A stretch of 64,000 bases of DNA from Nocardioides sp. Kera G14 (GTDB lineage Bacteria; Actinomycetota; Actinomycetes; Propionibacteriales; Nocardioidaceae): positions 1,984,001 through 2,048,000 of the forward strand of contig NZ_CP085839.1 in the NCBI RefSeq assembly GCF_020715565.1, given 5' to 3'. The notes below the pieces were generated by a model. It made no database searches and had not been told where the DNA came from. It worked only from the letters and a program-made list of their open reading frames with translations. This document shows, piece by piece, positions 1 to 8,008 of this stretch. Position 1 is the stretch's first letter. Each line of letters starts with the position of its first letter. The position numbers and the translations under genes are program-made.

Positions 1-604
1 GGCTCTCCAGACCGACCACAACCGGGCCGCCCGCGGCCTCGCGGGACGTCTCTTCACCGTGCACGACCGCGCCGGCGTCGCGCAGGTCTCCTCGCGCCTG
101 GGTCTGACCCGTGAGGCGATCGAGGTGCCCGCAGACTTCGACTTCTGGCACTACACGGTCGACGCCCTGACCCACGGAGCGCGGATCGACTACTTCATCT
201 GCGACGAGGCGCAGTTCTACACGACGCGCCAGATCGACGACCTGGCCAAGATCGTCGACGAGCTGCAGATCGACGTCTACTGCTTCGGCATCCTCACCGA
301 CTTCCGCACCAAGCTCTTCGAGGGCAGCCAGCGTCTCGTCGAGCTCGCCGACTCCACCCAGCTCCTCCAGGTCGAGGCGCTGTGCTGGTGCGGGAAGCGC
401 GCCACCCACCAAGCCCGGCTCGAGGACGGGATCATGGTGACCGAGGGCGACGTCATCGTGGTCGGCGACACCGACGCGGACCCCGGCGCCCTGCCGGGCG
501 AGGTGACCTACGAGGTGCTGTGCCGCCAGCACCACCGCCGTCAACTCACGGCGGGCCGGGCCAAGGCGGTCTCGCTCACGGCCGAGCCACTCCCCTTCGC
601 CTGA
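1..604 (+). CDS. tdk: Thymidine kinase, 5' end outside window
   Basis: Thymidine kinase phosphorylates thymidine to dTMP in nucleotide salvage. The frame is open from base 2 to the stop at 602-604, so the gene begins left of the window and the P-loop is not visible. What is visible matches family II TK: the segment AQVSSRLG, the DEAQF Walker-B-like motif near base 205, the GILTDFR stretch, and the zinc-binding cysteines in CWCGKRA and CRQH. A GTG at 59 could be read as a start, but the upstream codons continue the family sequence in frame, so a full-length gene cut by the window is much more likely. The downstream gene is convergent. Confidence 0.93.
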   Translation, partial: ALQTDHNRAARGLAGRLFTVHDRAGVAQVSSRLGLTREAIEVPADFDFWHYTVDALTHGARIDYFICDEAQFYTTRQIDDLAKIVDELQIDVYCFGILTDFRTKLFEGSQRLVELADSTQLLQVEALCWCGKRATHQARLEDGIMVTEGDVIVVGDTDADPGALPGEVTYEVLCRQHHRRQLTAGRAKAVSLTAEPLPFA

Positions 605-621
605 GCTTGCGGCTCTGGGCC

Positions 622-1974
622 TCAGGCGCTGCCCGACAGGGTGAGGTTCGGCCTCAGGCCGTCGGCGGACAGGGCGCGGAGCTCGGAGACCCAGGCATCG
701 ACGAGCGCGAAGAGCGTGCTGCGTGCCAGATCGCCCTCGGGGTGGCGGGCGCGGACGAAGAGTCCGTCGGCAGTGCGGGAGAGCCGCAGCTGGACGTCGT
801 CGGCCCGGCCCGCGGACGAGACATGGCAGGCCGCACGGGCGGCAGCGTCCGCCGCGCCGGGGAGATGGCGGTAGTCCAACCAGGAGACCAGGAAGGCATC
901 CCGGCTCTCCGGCGCCTCGGAGCCACCCAGCGCCCCGATCACCTCGTCGAGGGGTACGTCGGCAAGCTGCATCCCGTCACGGACGGCCCGGTCGGCCGCC
1001 TTGAGGTCGGCGCCCGACCGCCCCGCGTGGATCGAGAGCGGCGCCGTGGTGGTGAACCAGCCGACGGCCGGACGGGCGGCACCACCACGGCGGGTGTCGA
1101 CCGGGGTCAGCGCGTCGAGGCGCTCGGGGCCGCCCAGCTGGGAGACCGCATTGGCGAGGGCGAGGAGGGTGACGGCGTACGTGCTGACGCCGTGGCGGTC
1201 GGCGAGCTCGGTGAGGGCGTCGATCTCCTCCGCGTCGGCCAGGCGGCGCACGACGGTCGCGGGTCGGCGTACGGCTTCGGAGCGGCCGACGGAAAGCGGG
1301 AAGGTCGGAAGTTCACCGTCGGTCGCCTGCAGCAGGCGCCGCCAGGTGTCGAGTCGCGGGTCGTCGGGCTCGACCGAGTGGGCGGCCGGCTCGCCGACGG
1401 CGGCGAGGAAGCTCGTCGGCATGGGCGGAGCACTGTCGGGCTCGGCCTGGCACTGCGCATAGAGGCCGGCCAGCTCGTCGGCGATGACGGGGACCGACCA
1501 GTCGTCGCAATGCAGTTGGTGCATGGCGAGCACGATCGTGGAGCGGTCTGGACGCGAGATCCCCAACGGCACGAAGCTCGGGTAGCCCGAGAGCGCACAC
1601 CCGGCGTTGACCAGGTCGACCACGGCCTGCCGGGTCTCCTCGTTGGAGGTCGTCCGACTGCAGTCGAGGTGGGTCCACGTCATGGCCTCGGCGCGGTGCC
1701 GCACGACGGCGCCGGCCTCGAGCACCTCGAGTTGCAGTGAGCTGTGTCGGGCCACGAGGACCTTGAGGCTCTGCTCCAGTGCCTCGACATCCACGGCACC
1801 GTCGACGTCGAAGACCGCGGCGTGCCACTCGGTCGGTGCGCCGAGTCCGCGGGCGAGGAGGCGGCGCTGGTGGAGACCGAGCCTGGCCGGCTCACCCTCG
1901 TCACCCGGAGTGACGGTCCACCGCATGATGTGACCCGGTTGGGGCTGCCAGAGATCGGCCGAGGTCTCCTTCAC
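622..1974 (-). CDS. Condensation-domain protein with altered active-site histidine
   Basis: About 450 residues resembling the condensation (C) domain of non-ribosomal peptide synthetases and PapA-type acyltransferases, which join an acyl or aminoacyl group to an acceptor. It stands alone, with no adenylation or carrier domain in the window. The active-site loop reads HQLHCDDWS, where C domains normally have HHxxxDG(W)S, so the second, catalytic histidine is Gln here while the Asp and the WS are kept. A DFGW-type region may correspond to VGWFTTTAPL. It is divergent from HMG-CoA reductase, with 60 bp between starts. I chose the GTG at 1974 (VKETSADLW); ATG at 2007 and ATG at 1926 are alternatives. 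The product and substrate are unknown. Confidence 0.75.
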   Translation of the reverse strand: MKETSADLWQPQPGHIMRWTVTPGDEGEPARLGLHQRRLLARGLGAPTEWHAAVFDVDGAVDVEALEQSLKVLVARHSSLQLEVLEAGAVVRHRAEAMTWTHLDCSRTTSNEETRQAVVDLVNAGCALSGYPSFVPLGISRPDRSTIVLAMHQLHCDDWSVPVIADELAGLYAQCQAEPDSAPPMPTSFLAAVGEPAAHSVEPDDPRLDTWRRLLQATDGELPTFPLSVGRSEAVRRPATVVRRLADAEEIDALTELADRHGVSTYAVTLLALANAVSQLGGPERLDALTPVDTRRGGAARPAVGWFTTTAPLSIHAGRSGADLKAADRAVRDGMQLADVPLDEVIGALGGSEAPESRDAFLVSWLDYRHLPGAADAAARAACHVSSAGRADDVQLRLSRTADGLFVRARHPEGDLARSTLFALVDAWVSELRALSADGLRPNLTLSGSA

Positions 1975-2034
1975 GCGAACAGATGTTCCCCTGCCTCGTC
2001 GTTTCATCCCTGCCTCATCTGTCACACTCGCGCC

Positions 2035-3216
2035 ATGCGCGACGAGAACGAGCTGAAGATCCCCCGCGACCGCACCGACGACTACGCGCCGGGCGCCATC
2101 GCGGCGCGCCAGTCCTTCGCCCGCGAGTACGCCGGCAGCTCGCTGGACCATGTCGGGACCTACTCCCTGGACCCGCAGGCACTGCCGGGCAACGTCGAGA
2201 ACTTCATCGGCGTCGCGCAGGTCCCGATCGGCCTCGCGGGACCGCTCCTCGTCAACGGCGAGCACGCCCACGGTGACTTCCTCGTCCCGATGGCCACGAC
2301 CGAGGGCACGCTCGTCGCCTCCTACAGCCGCGGCATGAAACTCTGCCGCGCGGCCGGCGGCATCACGACGACGGTCGTCGACGACAAGATGCAGCGCGCG
2401 CCCGTCTTCACGTTCCCCAGTGCCCGTGAGGCGCGCGACTTCGCGGGCTGGCTCGACGAGCACTTCGACGAGATCGCGGCGGCAGCCCAGGAGACGACGT
2501 CATCCGGCCGCCTCATCGAGATCCAGCGCTTCTTCGCCTCGAAGATGCTCTACACCCGGTTCAACTACACGACGGGCGACGCGGCCGGGCAGAACATGAC
2601 CGGCAAGGCCACCTTCGCCGCGTGTGCGTGGATCAAGCAGAACTACCCGGGCGAGCTGCACTTCCTCCTCGAGGGCCAGTTCGCGACCGACAAGAAGACG
2701 TCGGTGGTCAACATGCTCCACACCCGCGGCAAGCGGGTCGTCGCGGAGATCACGCTGCCGGCCGCACTGGTCGAGGAGCAGATGCACGTCTCCACCGACA
2801 AGCTCTTCAGCGCGCGCCTCAAAGGCCAGCTCGGCGCCTTCATGTCGGTCACGAACAACAACGGCAACCACTCCGCCAACGGCATCACCGCGATCTTCAT
2901 CGCGACCGGCCAGGACGTGGCCAATGTGGCCGAATCGTCAGCGCTGTATGGCTTCTCGGAGTTGCTACCCAACGGTGACTTCTATGCCTCGGTCACTCTG
3001 CCGAGCCTGATCGTGGCGACGTACGGCGGCGGGACGGGGCTCGCGACCCAGCGAGAGTGCCTCGAACTCCTGGGCTGCTACGGCACCGGCGGCGTCCACA
3101 AGCTCGCCGAGATCATCGCCGCCACCGTGCTCGCCGGTGAACTCTCGCTCGGCTCAGCCGTCGTGGCCGAGGAGTGGGTGCAGGCCCACGACGACCTCGG
3201 GCGCAACCGCCCCTGA
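2035..3216 (+). CDS. Hydroxymethylglutaryl-CoA reductase
   Basis: 393-residue HMG-CoA reductase, the NAD(P)H-dependent enzyme that makes mevalonate from HMG-CoA. The catalytic set can be read directly: Glu90 in ATTEGTLVAS, Lys220/221 in ATDKKTS, Asp294 in TGQDVAN, and a C-terminal His385 in VQAHDDLGRN. The ENFIGVAQVPIG substrate loop lies at residues 55-66. No other mevalonate-pathway genes are in the window, so this copy lies apart from any such cluster. Most actinobacteria make isoprenoids by the MEP route, so an HMGR is an accessory trait here. It is divergent from the condensation-domain gene, which could act in the same product pathway, but this is only suggested by position. Confidence 0.93.
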   Translation: MRDENELKIPRDRTDDYAPGAIAARQSFAREYAGSSLDHVGTYSLDPQALPGNVENFIGVAQVPIGLAGPLLVNGEHAHGDFLVPMATTEGTLVASYSRGMKLCRAAGGITTTVVDDKMQRAPVFTFPSAREARDFAGWLDEHFDEIAAAAQETTSSGRLIEIQRFFASKMLYTRFNYTTGDAAGQNMTGKATFAACAWIKQNYPGELHFLLEGQFATDKKTSVVNMLHTRGKRVVAEITLPAALVEEQMHVSTDKLFSARLKGQLGAFMSVTNNNGNHSANGITAIFIATGQDVANVAESSALYGFSELLPNGDFYASVTLPSLIVATYGGGTGLATQRECLELLGCYGTGGVHKLAEIIAATVLAGELSLGSAVVAEEWVQAHDDLGRNRP

Positions 3217-3227
3217 CCGGCCCAACC

Positions 3228-3292
3228 GTGCATTTGTGGGGTTACGCGCCGAGGCAGGACGAGCCCGTCGGCGCGTAACCCCACAAATGCAC
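3228..3292. terminator. 25-bp perfect inverted repeat between convergent genes
   Basis: The arms at 3228-3252 and 3268-3292 are perfectly complementary over 25 bp around a 15-nt loop. Three further pairs follow outside them after one mismatch. It lies between the stops of HMG-CoA reductase and the convergent phosphodiesterase gene, where a bidirectional terminator is expected. The stem is much longer than a terminator needs and no T-run follows, so it may be a dispersed palindromic repeat that also stops transcription. Confidence 0.6.
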
Positions 3293-3353
3293 AGTTCGGT
3301 CCGCCGCCGGGTGCGCGCAACGCCCGTGCGCTCCATCGCGGCCGGCTTTGCGG

Positions 3354-4475
3354 TCAGTCGACGATGATGGGGATCAGCATCTCGTCGGGGGTGAGTGAGC
3401 CGTGCAGGCCGACGAGGGTGTTCTCGTAGGGGAACGAGACGCTCGACATCACCGCGTGTGTGCCCTGGCTGGCAACGACGACGTCGCCCAGTCGCGGCAG
3501 GACCGACGGCGAGACTGGCCCGAACCAGCCGCGGACGATCGCCTCCTCCCGGCTCAGCACCTGGGCACGATCGCCGAGGACCTCCCGCCACGTCGCCAGT
3601 ACGTCGGCCACAGCTCCTCCGTGGCAGTAGAGGTGACGGAAGCGGGCCTCACCACCCAACAGGGCGACCCCGTCGCGCAGGCCCGGCACGGAGTCGACGT
3701 CGGTGCGATCGGACGGCCCGGAGTCGATCATGCCGTGGTCGGCGATGACGAGCATCCGCACCGAGGAGGGCAGCGACTCGCGGAGTTGCTCGGCCTCGGC
3801 GTCGATCATCGAGAGCTGCTGGAGCCACGGGCTGGACGCGACACCGTGCCGATGTCCGGTCCAGTCGAGGTCGCCGTCGTACAGGTAGGTGATCGAGCCG
3901 CGCTCGGCTGAGGCCGACAGCGCCGCGGCGATCCGCTCCCCCACCTTGTCGGCCCCGACGAAGTCCGCACCACGGTGGGCGGCCTCGGTCAGTCCTGACC
4001 CCTCGAACTCACGCTTGTTGATGACCGTCACGGCGGAGCCCGTTGAGCGGAGCCGCTGGAAGGCGGTGGCGTTGGGCTGCCACTCGCGGGGGTCGATCTC
4101 CTTGCTCCACTGCAGGGCGTTGAGCAGGTGGTCGGTGCCGGGGATCCGGCTCGTGTAGCCGACGAGGCCGTGCGCGCCGGGCGGCAGGCCGGTGCCGAAG
4201 GAGGTCAGGCTGGTCGCCGTCGTGGACGGCACTCCCGCCGTGCCCGGAGTGGTGAGGAGCGAGGAGAGGTACGGCGCGGCATGGGCGTACCGGCGCAGCA
4301 GGTTGGCGCCCATGCCGTCGACCAGGAAGACGACGTAGGAGAACGCCTCGGGCAGCTCGAGGCCGCTGGGCACACTGCCGTCGCCGAGCCGCAGGCCGAG
4401 GGCCCCGGCGATCGCGGGGACGACGTCGCCGAGCGAGCGGACGCCGTAGGCCGGCTCGACGAAGCCCGCGCTCAC
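3354..4475 (-). CDS. Alkaline phosphatase superfamily phosphodiesterase/nucleotide pyrophosphatase
   Basis: 373-residue member of the alkaline-phosphatase superfamily (type I phosphodiesterase/nucleotide pyrophosphatase branch). Two-metal site residues are visible: VVFLVDGMG (Asp53), the nucleophile-bearing PSTTATS at 83-89, DLDWTGHRHG, VIADHGM and HGSLTPDEM. The substrate cannot be read from sequence. The GTG at 4475 overlaps the stop of the upstream DUF5998 gene as GTGA, so the two are translationally coupled. There is no signal peptide, so the enzyme is probably cytosolic. The gene is convergent with HMG-CoA reductase, and the long hairpin 3228-3292 lies between them. Confidence 0.85.
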   Translation of the reverse strand: MSAGFVEPAYGVRSLGDVVPAIAGALGLRLGDGSVPSGLELPEAFSYVVFLVDGMGANLLRRYAHAAPYLSSLLTTPGTAGVPSTTATSLTSFGTGLPPGAHGLVGYTSRIPGTDHLLNALQWSKEIDPREWQPNATAFQRLRSTGSAVTVINKREFEGSGLTEAAHRGADFVGADKVGERIAAALSASAERGSITYLYDGDLDWTGHRHGVASSPWLQQLSMIDAEAEQLRESLPSSVRMLVIADHGMIDSGPSDRTDVDSVPGLRDGVALLGGEARFRHLYCHGGAVADVLATWREVLGDRAQVLSREEAIVRGWFGPVSPSVLPRLGDVVVASQGTHAVMSSVSFPYENTLVGLHGSLTPDEMLIPIIVD

Positions 4476-5065
4476 GCGGCGTGGGTGAGCGCGGAGAGCG
4501 CCTCGGCGAAGGCCAGCATGTTGGCGACGGCGTCGGGGCCGTCCGCGGCTGCGGAGACGCGCAGGGAGAAGTCGTCGGAGTTGAGCACACCGGTGTAGCC
4601 GTGGTCGGCCTCGCACTCGGGGTCCGCACAGCCGGCCGGCTCGAGGTCGATCCGCGAGATCGCCCCCCAGCCCAATGTCATGTTGGCCTCGGCCACCGCC
4701 GGACGTCCCGATGTCGGGTTGGCGCTCATCCGCGTCACGACCACGGACCTGATGCTGGAGAGCCGCACCGCCTCGGTGGAGGTGGACGTGTAGGGCTCGG
4801 GCAGCAGGTCGTCGCCCGGGTGCTCGTCGGTGTGGGCGAGGATCAGGCGCGTGGGCGTCAGGACGAGGACGCTCAGGTGTCGGCGTACCTCGTCGCGCTC
4901 GAAGGTCGGCTCATGGTGCAGGAAGAAGTCGACGACCGGCTCCCCCGCGACGGCGGTGCCGACGCCGTCGGCGACCACCTCGGGGTAGTAACCGGTGAGG
5001 TCGATCGCGTGCCGCAGCTCGCTGGACCGGTCGGTCCCGGAGAGACCGGTACGGGTGGCGCTCAT
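4472..5065 (-). CDS. DUF5998 family protein
   Basis: 197-residue actinobacterial protein of the DUF5998 type, with no known function. It looks like a soluble alpha/beta protein: STEAVRLSSIRSVVVTRM and WGAISRIDLEPAGCADPECEADHGYTG are characteristic stretches, the latter with a short cysteine pair and a histidine. In related genomes it sits next to the same phosphodiesterase, as here, where the two overlap by 4 bp. I chose the ATG at 5065 because the family sequence begins there and upstream codons lie in a stretch without family similarity. No strong ribosome-binding site precedes it. Confidence 0.8.
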   Translation of the reverse strand: MSATRTGLSGTDRSSELRHAIDLTGYYPEVVADGVGTAVAGEPVVDFFLHHEPTFERDEVRRHLSVLVLTPTRLILAHTDEHPGDDLLPEPYTSTSTEAVRLSSIRSVVVTRMSANPTSGRPAVAEANMTLGWGAISRIDLEPAGCADPECEADHGYTGVLNSDDFSLRVSAAADGPDAVANMLAFAEALSALTHAA

Positions 5066-5108
5066 GGGCGTCAGTCTGTCACGGCGCTCCCCCGCGAGCG
5101 GGGCCGGC

Positions 5109-7832
5109 TCAGTTGGGGATCGTGTCCGAGGGCAGTGACGGCATCCGGCGCACGAACCAGTCCGAGCGCGGGTCGGCGACCGGCTCCACCCGGGCGCCGG
5201 CGGTGAGCACGCTGGCGCCGTGCGGCCCGGCGAGGACGAGGTCCAGGGTGAGGGCGCTGATCTGGGGCAGGTCGTTCTGCAGCTGCGCGACGCGTTGGAT
5301 GAGCCGCTCGACCTCGTCGACGTCGACGACCTCCGCACCTCGGTAGCCGAAGAGCATCGGTGCGGCCTTCACTTCACGCACCATCGCGGCGGCGTCGCGT
5401 TGCGACAGCGGCGGGATGCGGTAGGTCCGGTCGCCCAGGAGCTCGCTGAGCGGGCCGGCGATACCGAAGGAGACGACGGGGCCGAAGAGCGGGTCCTCGA
5501 TCGAGCGGATCATGAGCGGCACACCGGGGGGTGCGAGTCGCTGCACCACGAAGCTCGTGTTCGCCCCACGGCTGCCGGGCTCACCGGTGAAGCCGGTCAG
5601 GTCGTGCCAGGCCTCCGCCATCGTGCCCGCGGTGTCGATGTTGCGCCACACGTGGGCCTGGTCGGGTCGCTCGCGCAGATGGTCGGCGGTCGCCTTGAGG
5701 ACAACGTCCCAACCGAGCTCCGCGCCTGCGGCCTGCGCCTCCTCGAGCGTTCCGACGTTGAGGGTCGGCCAGAGCTGGATGCCGTAGCAGGACAGCACCG
5801 TCGCGAGCTCCTCGCGGGTGAGCTCACCACCGAGCGGCCGCTGCTGCAGCGCACGGGAGACGACGGTCCGGGCCCGAGCGACGTCGACGGCATCCAGGTC
5901 GGGCGCGGGACCGTCCGGAGTGCGCAGCCAGACGGCGTACTCGACGACGCGGGCGAGGGCGCGCACGGCGCTCTCCACGGAGGAGTACGACGGCACCGAG
6001 CCGCGTCCTGCGGTGGAGCCGGCCACGTCGGGGACGCGGAGGAGCTCCGGGACGCCCTCGGCGCCGAGGAAGGAGGCGAGCAGTGGCTTGCTGGACTGCT
6101 CGCCGACGGCCGCGAGGACGTTGGCGATCTCGTCGCCCCTGACCGACAACGGCGGGATGTAGACGGCGACCACGGCGTCGACCTCCGGGTCGTCGATGGC
6201 CTGGTCGAGCGCGTCCTCGAACTCCTCGGGCGACGGGATCGACGACAGCGGGATCTGGCGGTTGACCACGAGCCCGGCACCCGCAGCTGCGTCGGCGGCG
6301 AGCAGCCCGAGGGCGTCGGAGTTGCCGACGATCGCGACCCGTCGACCCTTCGGCAGTGGCTGGTGGGCGAGCAGCTGCGCGACGTCGAACATGTCCTCGA
6401 GCGTGTCGACCTGGATCACACCGGCCTGGCGGAACATCGCGTCGACGGCCTGCGGCGGCGCGGCGATCTTGCGGACCGCGTGGCCCATCGGGACACCCTG
6501 CGTGGTGCGGCCCGAGCGGACGGCGACGATCGGCTTCCGCAGTGAGACCCGGCGGGCGATGCGGGAGAACTTGCGCGGGTTTCCGAGGCTCTCGAGGTAC
6601 ATCATCACGACCTCAGTGGAGTCGTCCTCCTCCCAGTACTGCAGGAGGTCGTTGCCCGAGACATCGGCGCGGTTGCCGGCGCTGACGAAGGTGGAGAGGC
6701 CGAGGCCACGGCTCTGCACCTTCTCGAGGATCGCCGAGCCGAGTGCACCGGACTGGCAGAAGAACCCGGCACGACCGCGGGGCGGCATCACCTGCGACAG
6801 CGAGGCGTTGATCCGGACCGACGGGTCGGTGTTGATGATGCCGAGCGCGTTGGGGCCGATGATCCGCAGGCCGTAGGAGCGGGAGAGCCCGATCAGGCGG
6901 CGCTGTCGCGCGCGACCCTCCTCACCCGTCTCGGCGAAGCCGCTGGAGATGATGACCAGACCGTGCACGCCCTTGGCCGCACAGTCGAGGACGACGTCCT
7001 GGACGGCTTCGGCCGGGACGGCGACGATCGCCACGTCGACCGGCTCGGTGATGTCCTGGACCCGCTTGTAGGCCGGCATGCCCGACACGGCGTGCGAGTT
7101 CGGGTTGACGACGTACACACGACCGGAGAAGTCGGCGTTGACCATGTTGCGCACGAGCACCTGGCCGACCGTCTCCTGCCGACGGGAGGCACCGATGATC
7201 GCGACGCTTCGGGGATTGAGGAAGCGCGAGATGGAGGCCGCCTCGGCCTCGTGCTCGCGGTTGAGCATCACGCCGATGGCGGTGTCGGTCGTCTCGATGG
7301 AGAACTCGAGCCGGATGACGCCGTCCTCGTAGCCGCTCGCCACGCGGTAGCCGGCGTCACGGAAGGTCTGGATCATCCGGCTGTTGTCCGGCAGCACCTC
7401 GGCGACGAAGGTGCCGATGCCGCGCTCACGCCCGGCCTGCGCGAGGTGCTCGAGGAGGATCTGGGCGATGCCACGTCCCTGGTGCTGATCGCTGACGAGG
7501 AAGGCCACCTCGGCCTCACCGGCCGTCACCTCGTCGTAGCGACCGATCGCGATCATGTCGCCGCCGAGCAGCAGCACGAACGCCACCCGGCTCACGTTGT
7601 CGACGGTCGTGAACCGCTCGACGTCGCGCTGCGACAGGTGCGGCATCGGGGAGAAGAAGCGGTAGTACTTCGACTCATCGGAGACCCGGTTGTCGTAGAA
7701 GTCGACCAGCAGCTCCCGGTCGGCCGGCGTGATCGGCCGGATGTGGGCCGTGCGGCCGTCGCGCAGCAGGACGTCAGCCTCCCAGTGGGCAGGCGGCGCC
7801 TGTACGTCGTCGGGTCGGTCGGCCGAAGTCAC
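5109..7832 (-). CDS. GNAT acetyltransferase fused to NDP-forming acyl-CoA ligase (Pat-like)
   Basis: 907 residues. Residues 20-180 are a GNAT domain (acetyl-CoA loop QGRGIA at 118-123). From about 207 it continues as an NDP-forming acyl-CoA synthetase: CoA-binding Rossmann domain (SVAIIGASR), succinyl-CoA-ligase-like domains (GPNALGIIN, CQSGALG) and a C-terminal ATP-grasp part. Proteins with this domain set include the Pat lysine acetyltransferases that switch off acyl-CoA synthetases; having the GNAT domain first is the usual actinobacterial order. The region that holds the phosphorylated histidine in active ligases (SHTGAL-like) reads MGHAVRK, so ligase activity is doubtful and a sensory role likely. 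A TAGATT box six bases before the GTG suggests leaderless transcription. Confidence 0.88.
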   Translation of the reverse strand: MTSADRPDDVQAPPAHWEADVLLRDGRTAHIRPITPADRELLVDFYDNRVSDESKYYRFFSPMPHLSQRDVERFTTVDNVSRVAFVLLLGGDMIAIGRYDEVTAGEAEVAFLVSDQHQGRGIAQILLEHLAQAGRERGIGTFVAEVLPDNSRMIQTFRDAGYRVASGYEDGVIRLEFSIETTDTAIGVMLNREHEAEAASISRFLNPRSVAIIGASRRQETVGQVLVRNMVNADFSGRVYVVNPNSHAVSGMPAYKRVQDITEPVDVAIVAVPAEAVQDVVLDCAAKGVHGLVIISSGFAETGEEGRARQRRLIGLSRSYGLRIIGPNALGIINTDPSVRINASLSQVMPPRGRAGFFCQSGALGSAILEKVQSRGLGLSTFVSAGNRADVSGNDLLQYWEEDDSTEVVMMYLESLGNPRKFSRIARRVSLRKPIVAVRSGRTTQGVPMGHAVRKIAAPPQAVDAMFRQAGVIQVDTLEDMFDVAQLLAHQPLPKGRRVAIVGNSDALGLLAADAAAGAGLVVNRQIPLSSIPSPEEFEDALDQAIDDPEVDAVVAVYIPPLSVRGDEIANVLAAVGEQSSKPLLASFLGAEGVPELLRVPDVAGSTAGRGSVPSYSSVESAVRALARVVEYAVWLRTPDGPAPDLDAVDVARARTVVSRALQQRPLGGELTREELATVLSCYGIQLWPTLNVGTLEEAQAAGAELGWDVVLKATADHLRERPDQAHVWRNIDTAGTMAEAWHDLTGFTGEPGSRGANTSFVVQRLAPPGVPLMIRSIEDPLFGPVVSFGIAGPLSELLGDRTYRIPPLSQRDAAAMVREVKAAPMLFGYRGAEVVDVDEVERLIQRVAQLQNDLPQISALTLDLVLAGPHGASVLTAGARVEPVADPRSDWFVRRMPSLPSDTIPN

Positions 7833-7838
7833 GACCGA

Positions 7839-7844
7839 AATCTA
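7839..7844 (-). promoter_or_regulatory. Candidate -10 box, leaderless start of Pat-like gene
   Basis: On the minus strand TAGATT lies exactly six bases upstream of the GTG start at 7832. TANNNT is the actinobacterial -10 consensus and transcription normally begins about seven bases after it, so the mRNA would start at or next to the start codon. Confidence 0.45.
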
Positions 7845-8008
7845 TCCACTAGGGTCCGACGTGGCAGCGGTCACATGGCACAACGCGGACGAAGGAGCCA
7901 TGATGGCCCGGCGACGACGGCCGGCGAGAAGGCCGCGGATCTGATCAGGGCCGGCTGAACGGCGTGCCCGCCGCGTAAGCGTCGGCGCGTCGGGGGAGGA
8001 TGTCCCCC

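Noticed and set aside
7861..7944. 27-codon GTG frame after a TAGGGT box, or a 13-14 codon basic peptide from ATG 7900/7903 with AAGGAG
   Set aside because: The promoter-like box and ribosome-binding site are tempting, but the peptide (ending ARRRRPARRPRI) is low complexity and resembles no known small protein. I could not support it as a gene.
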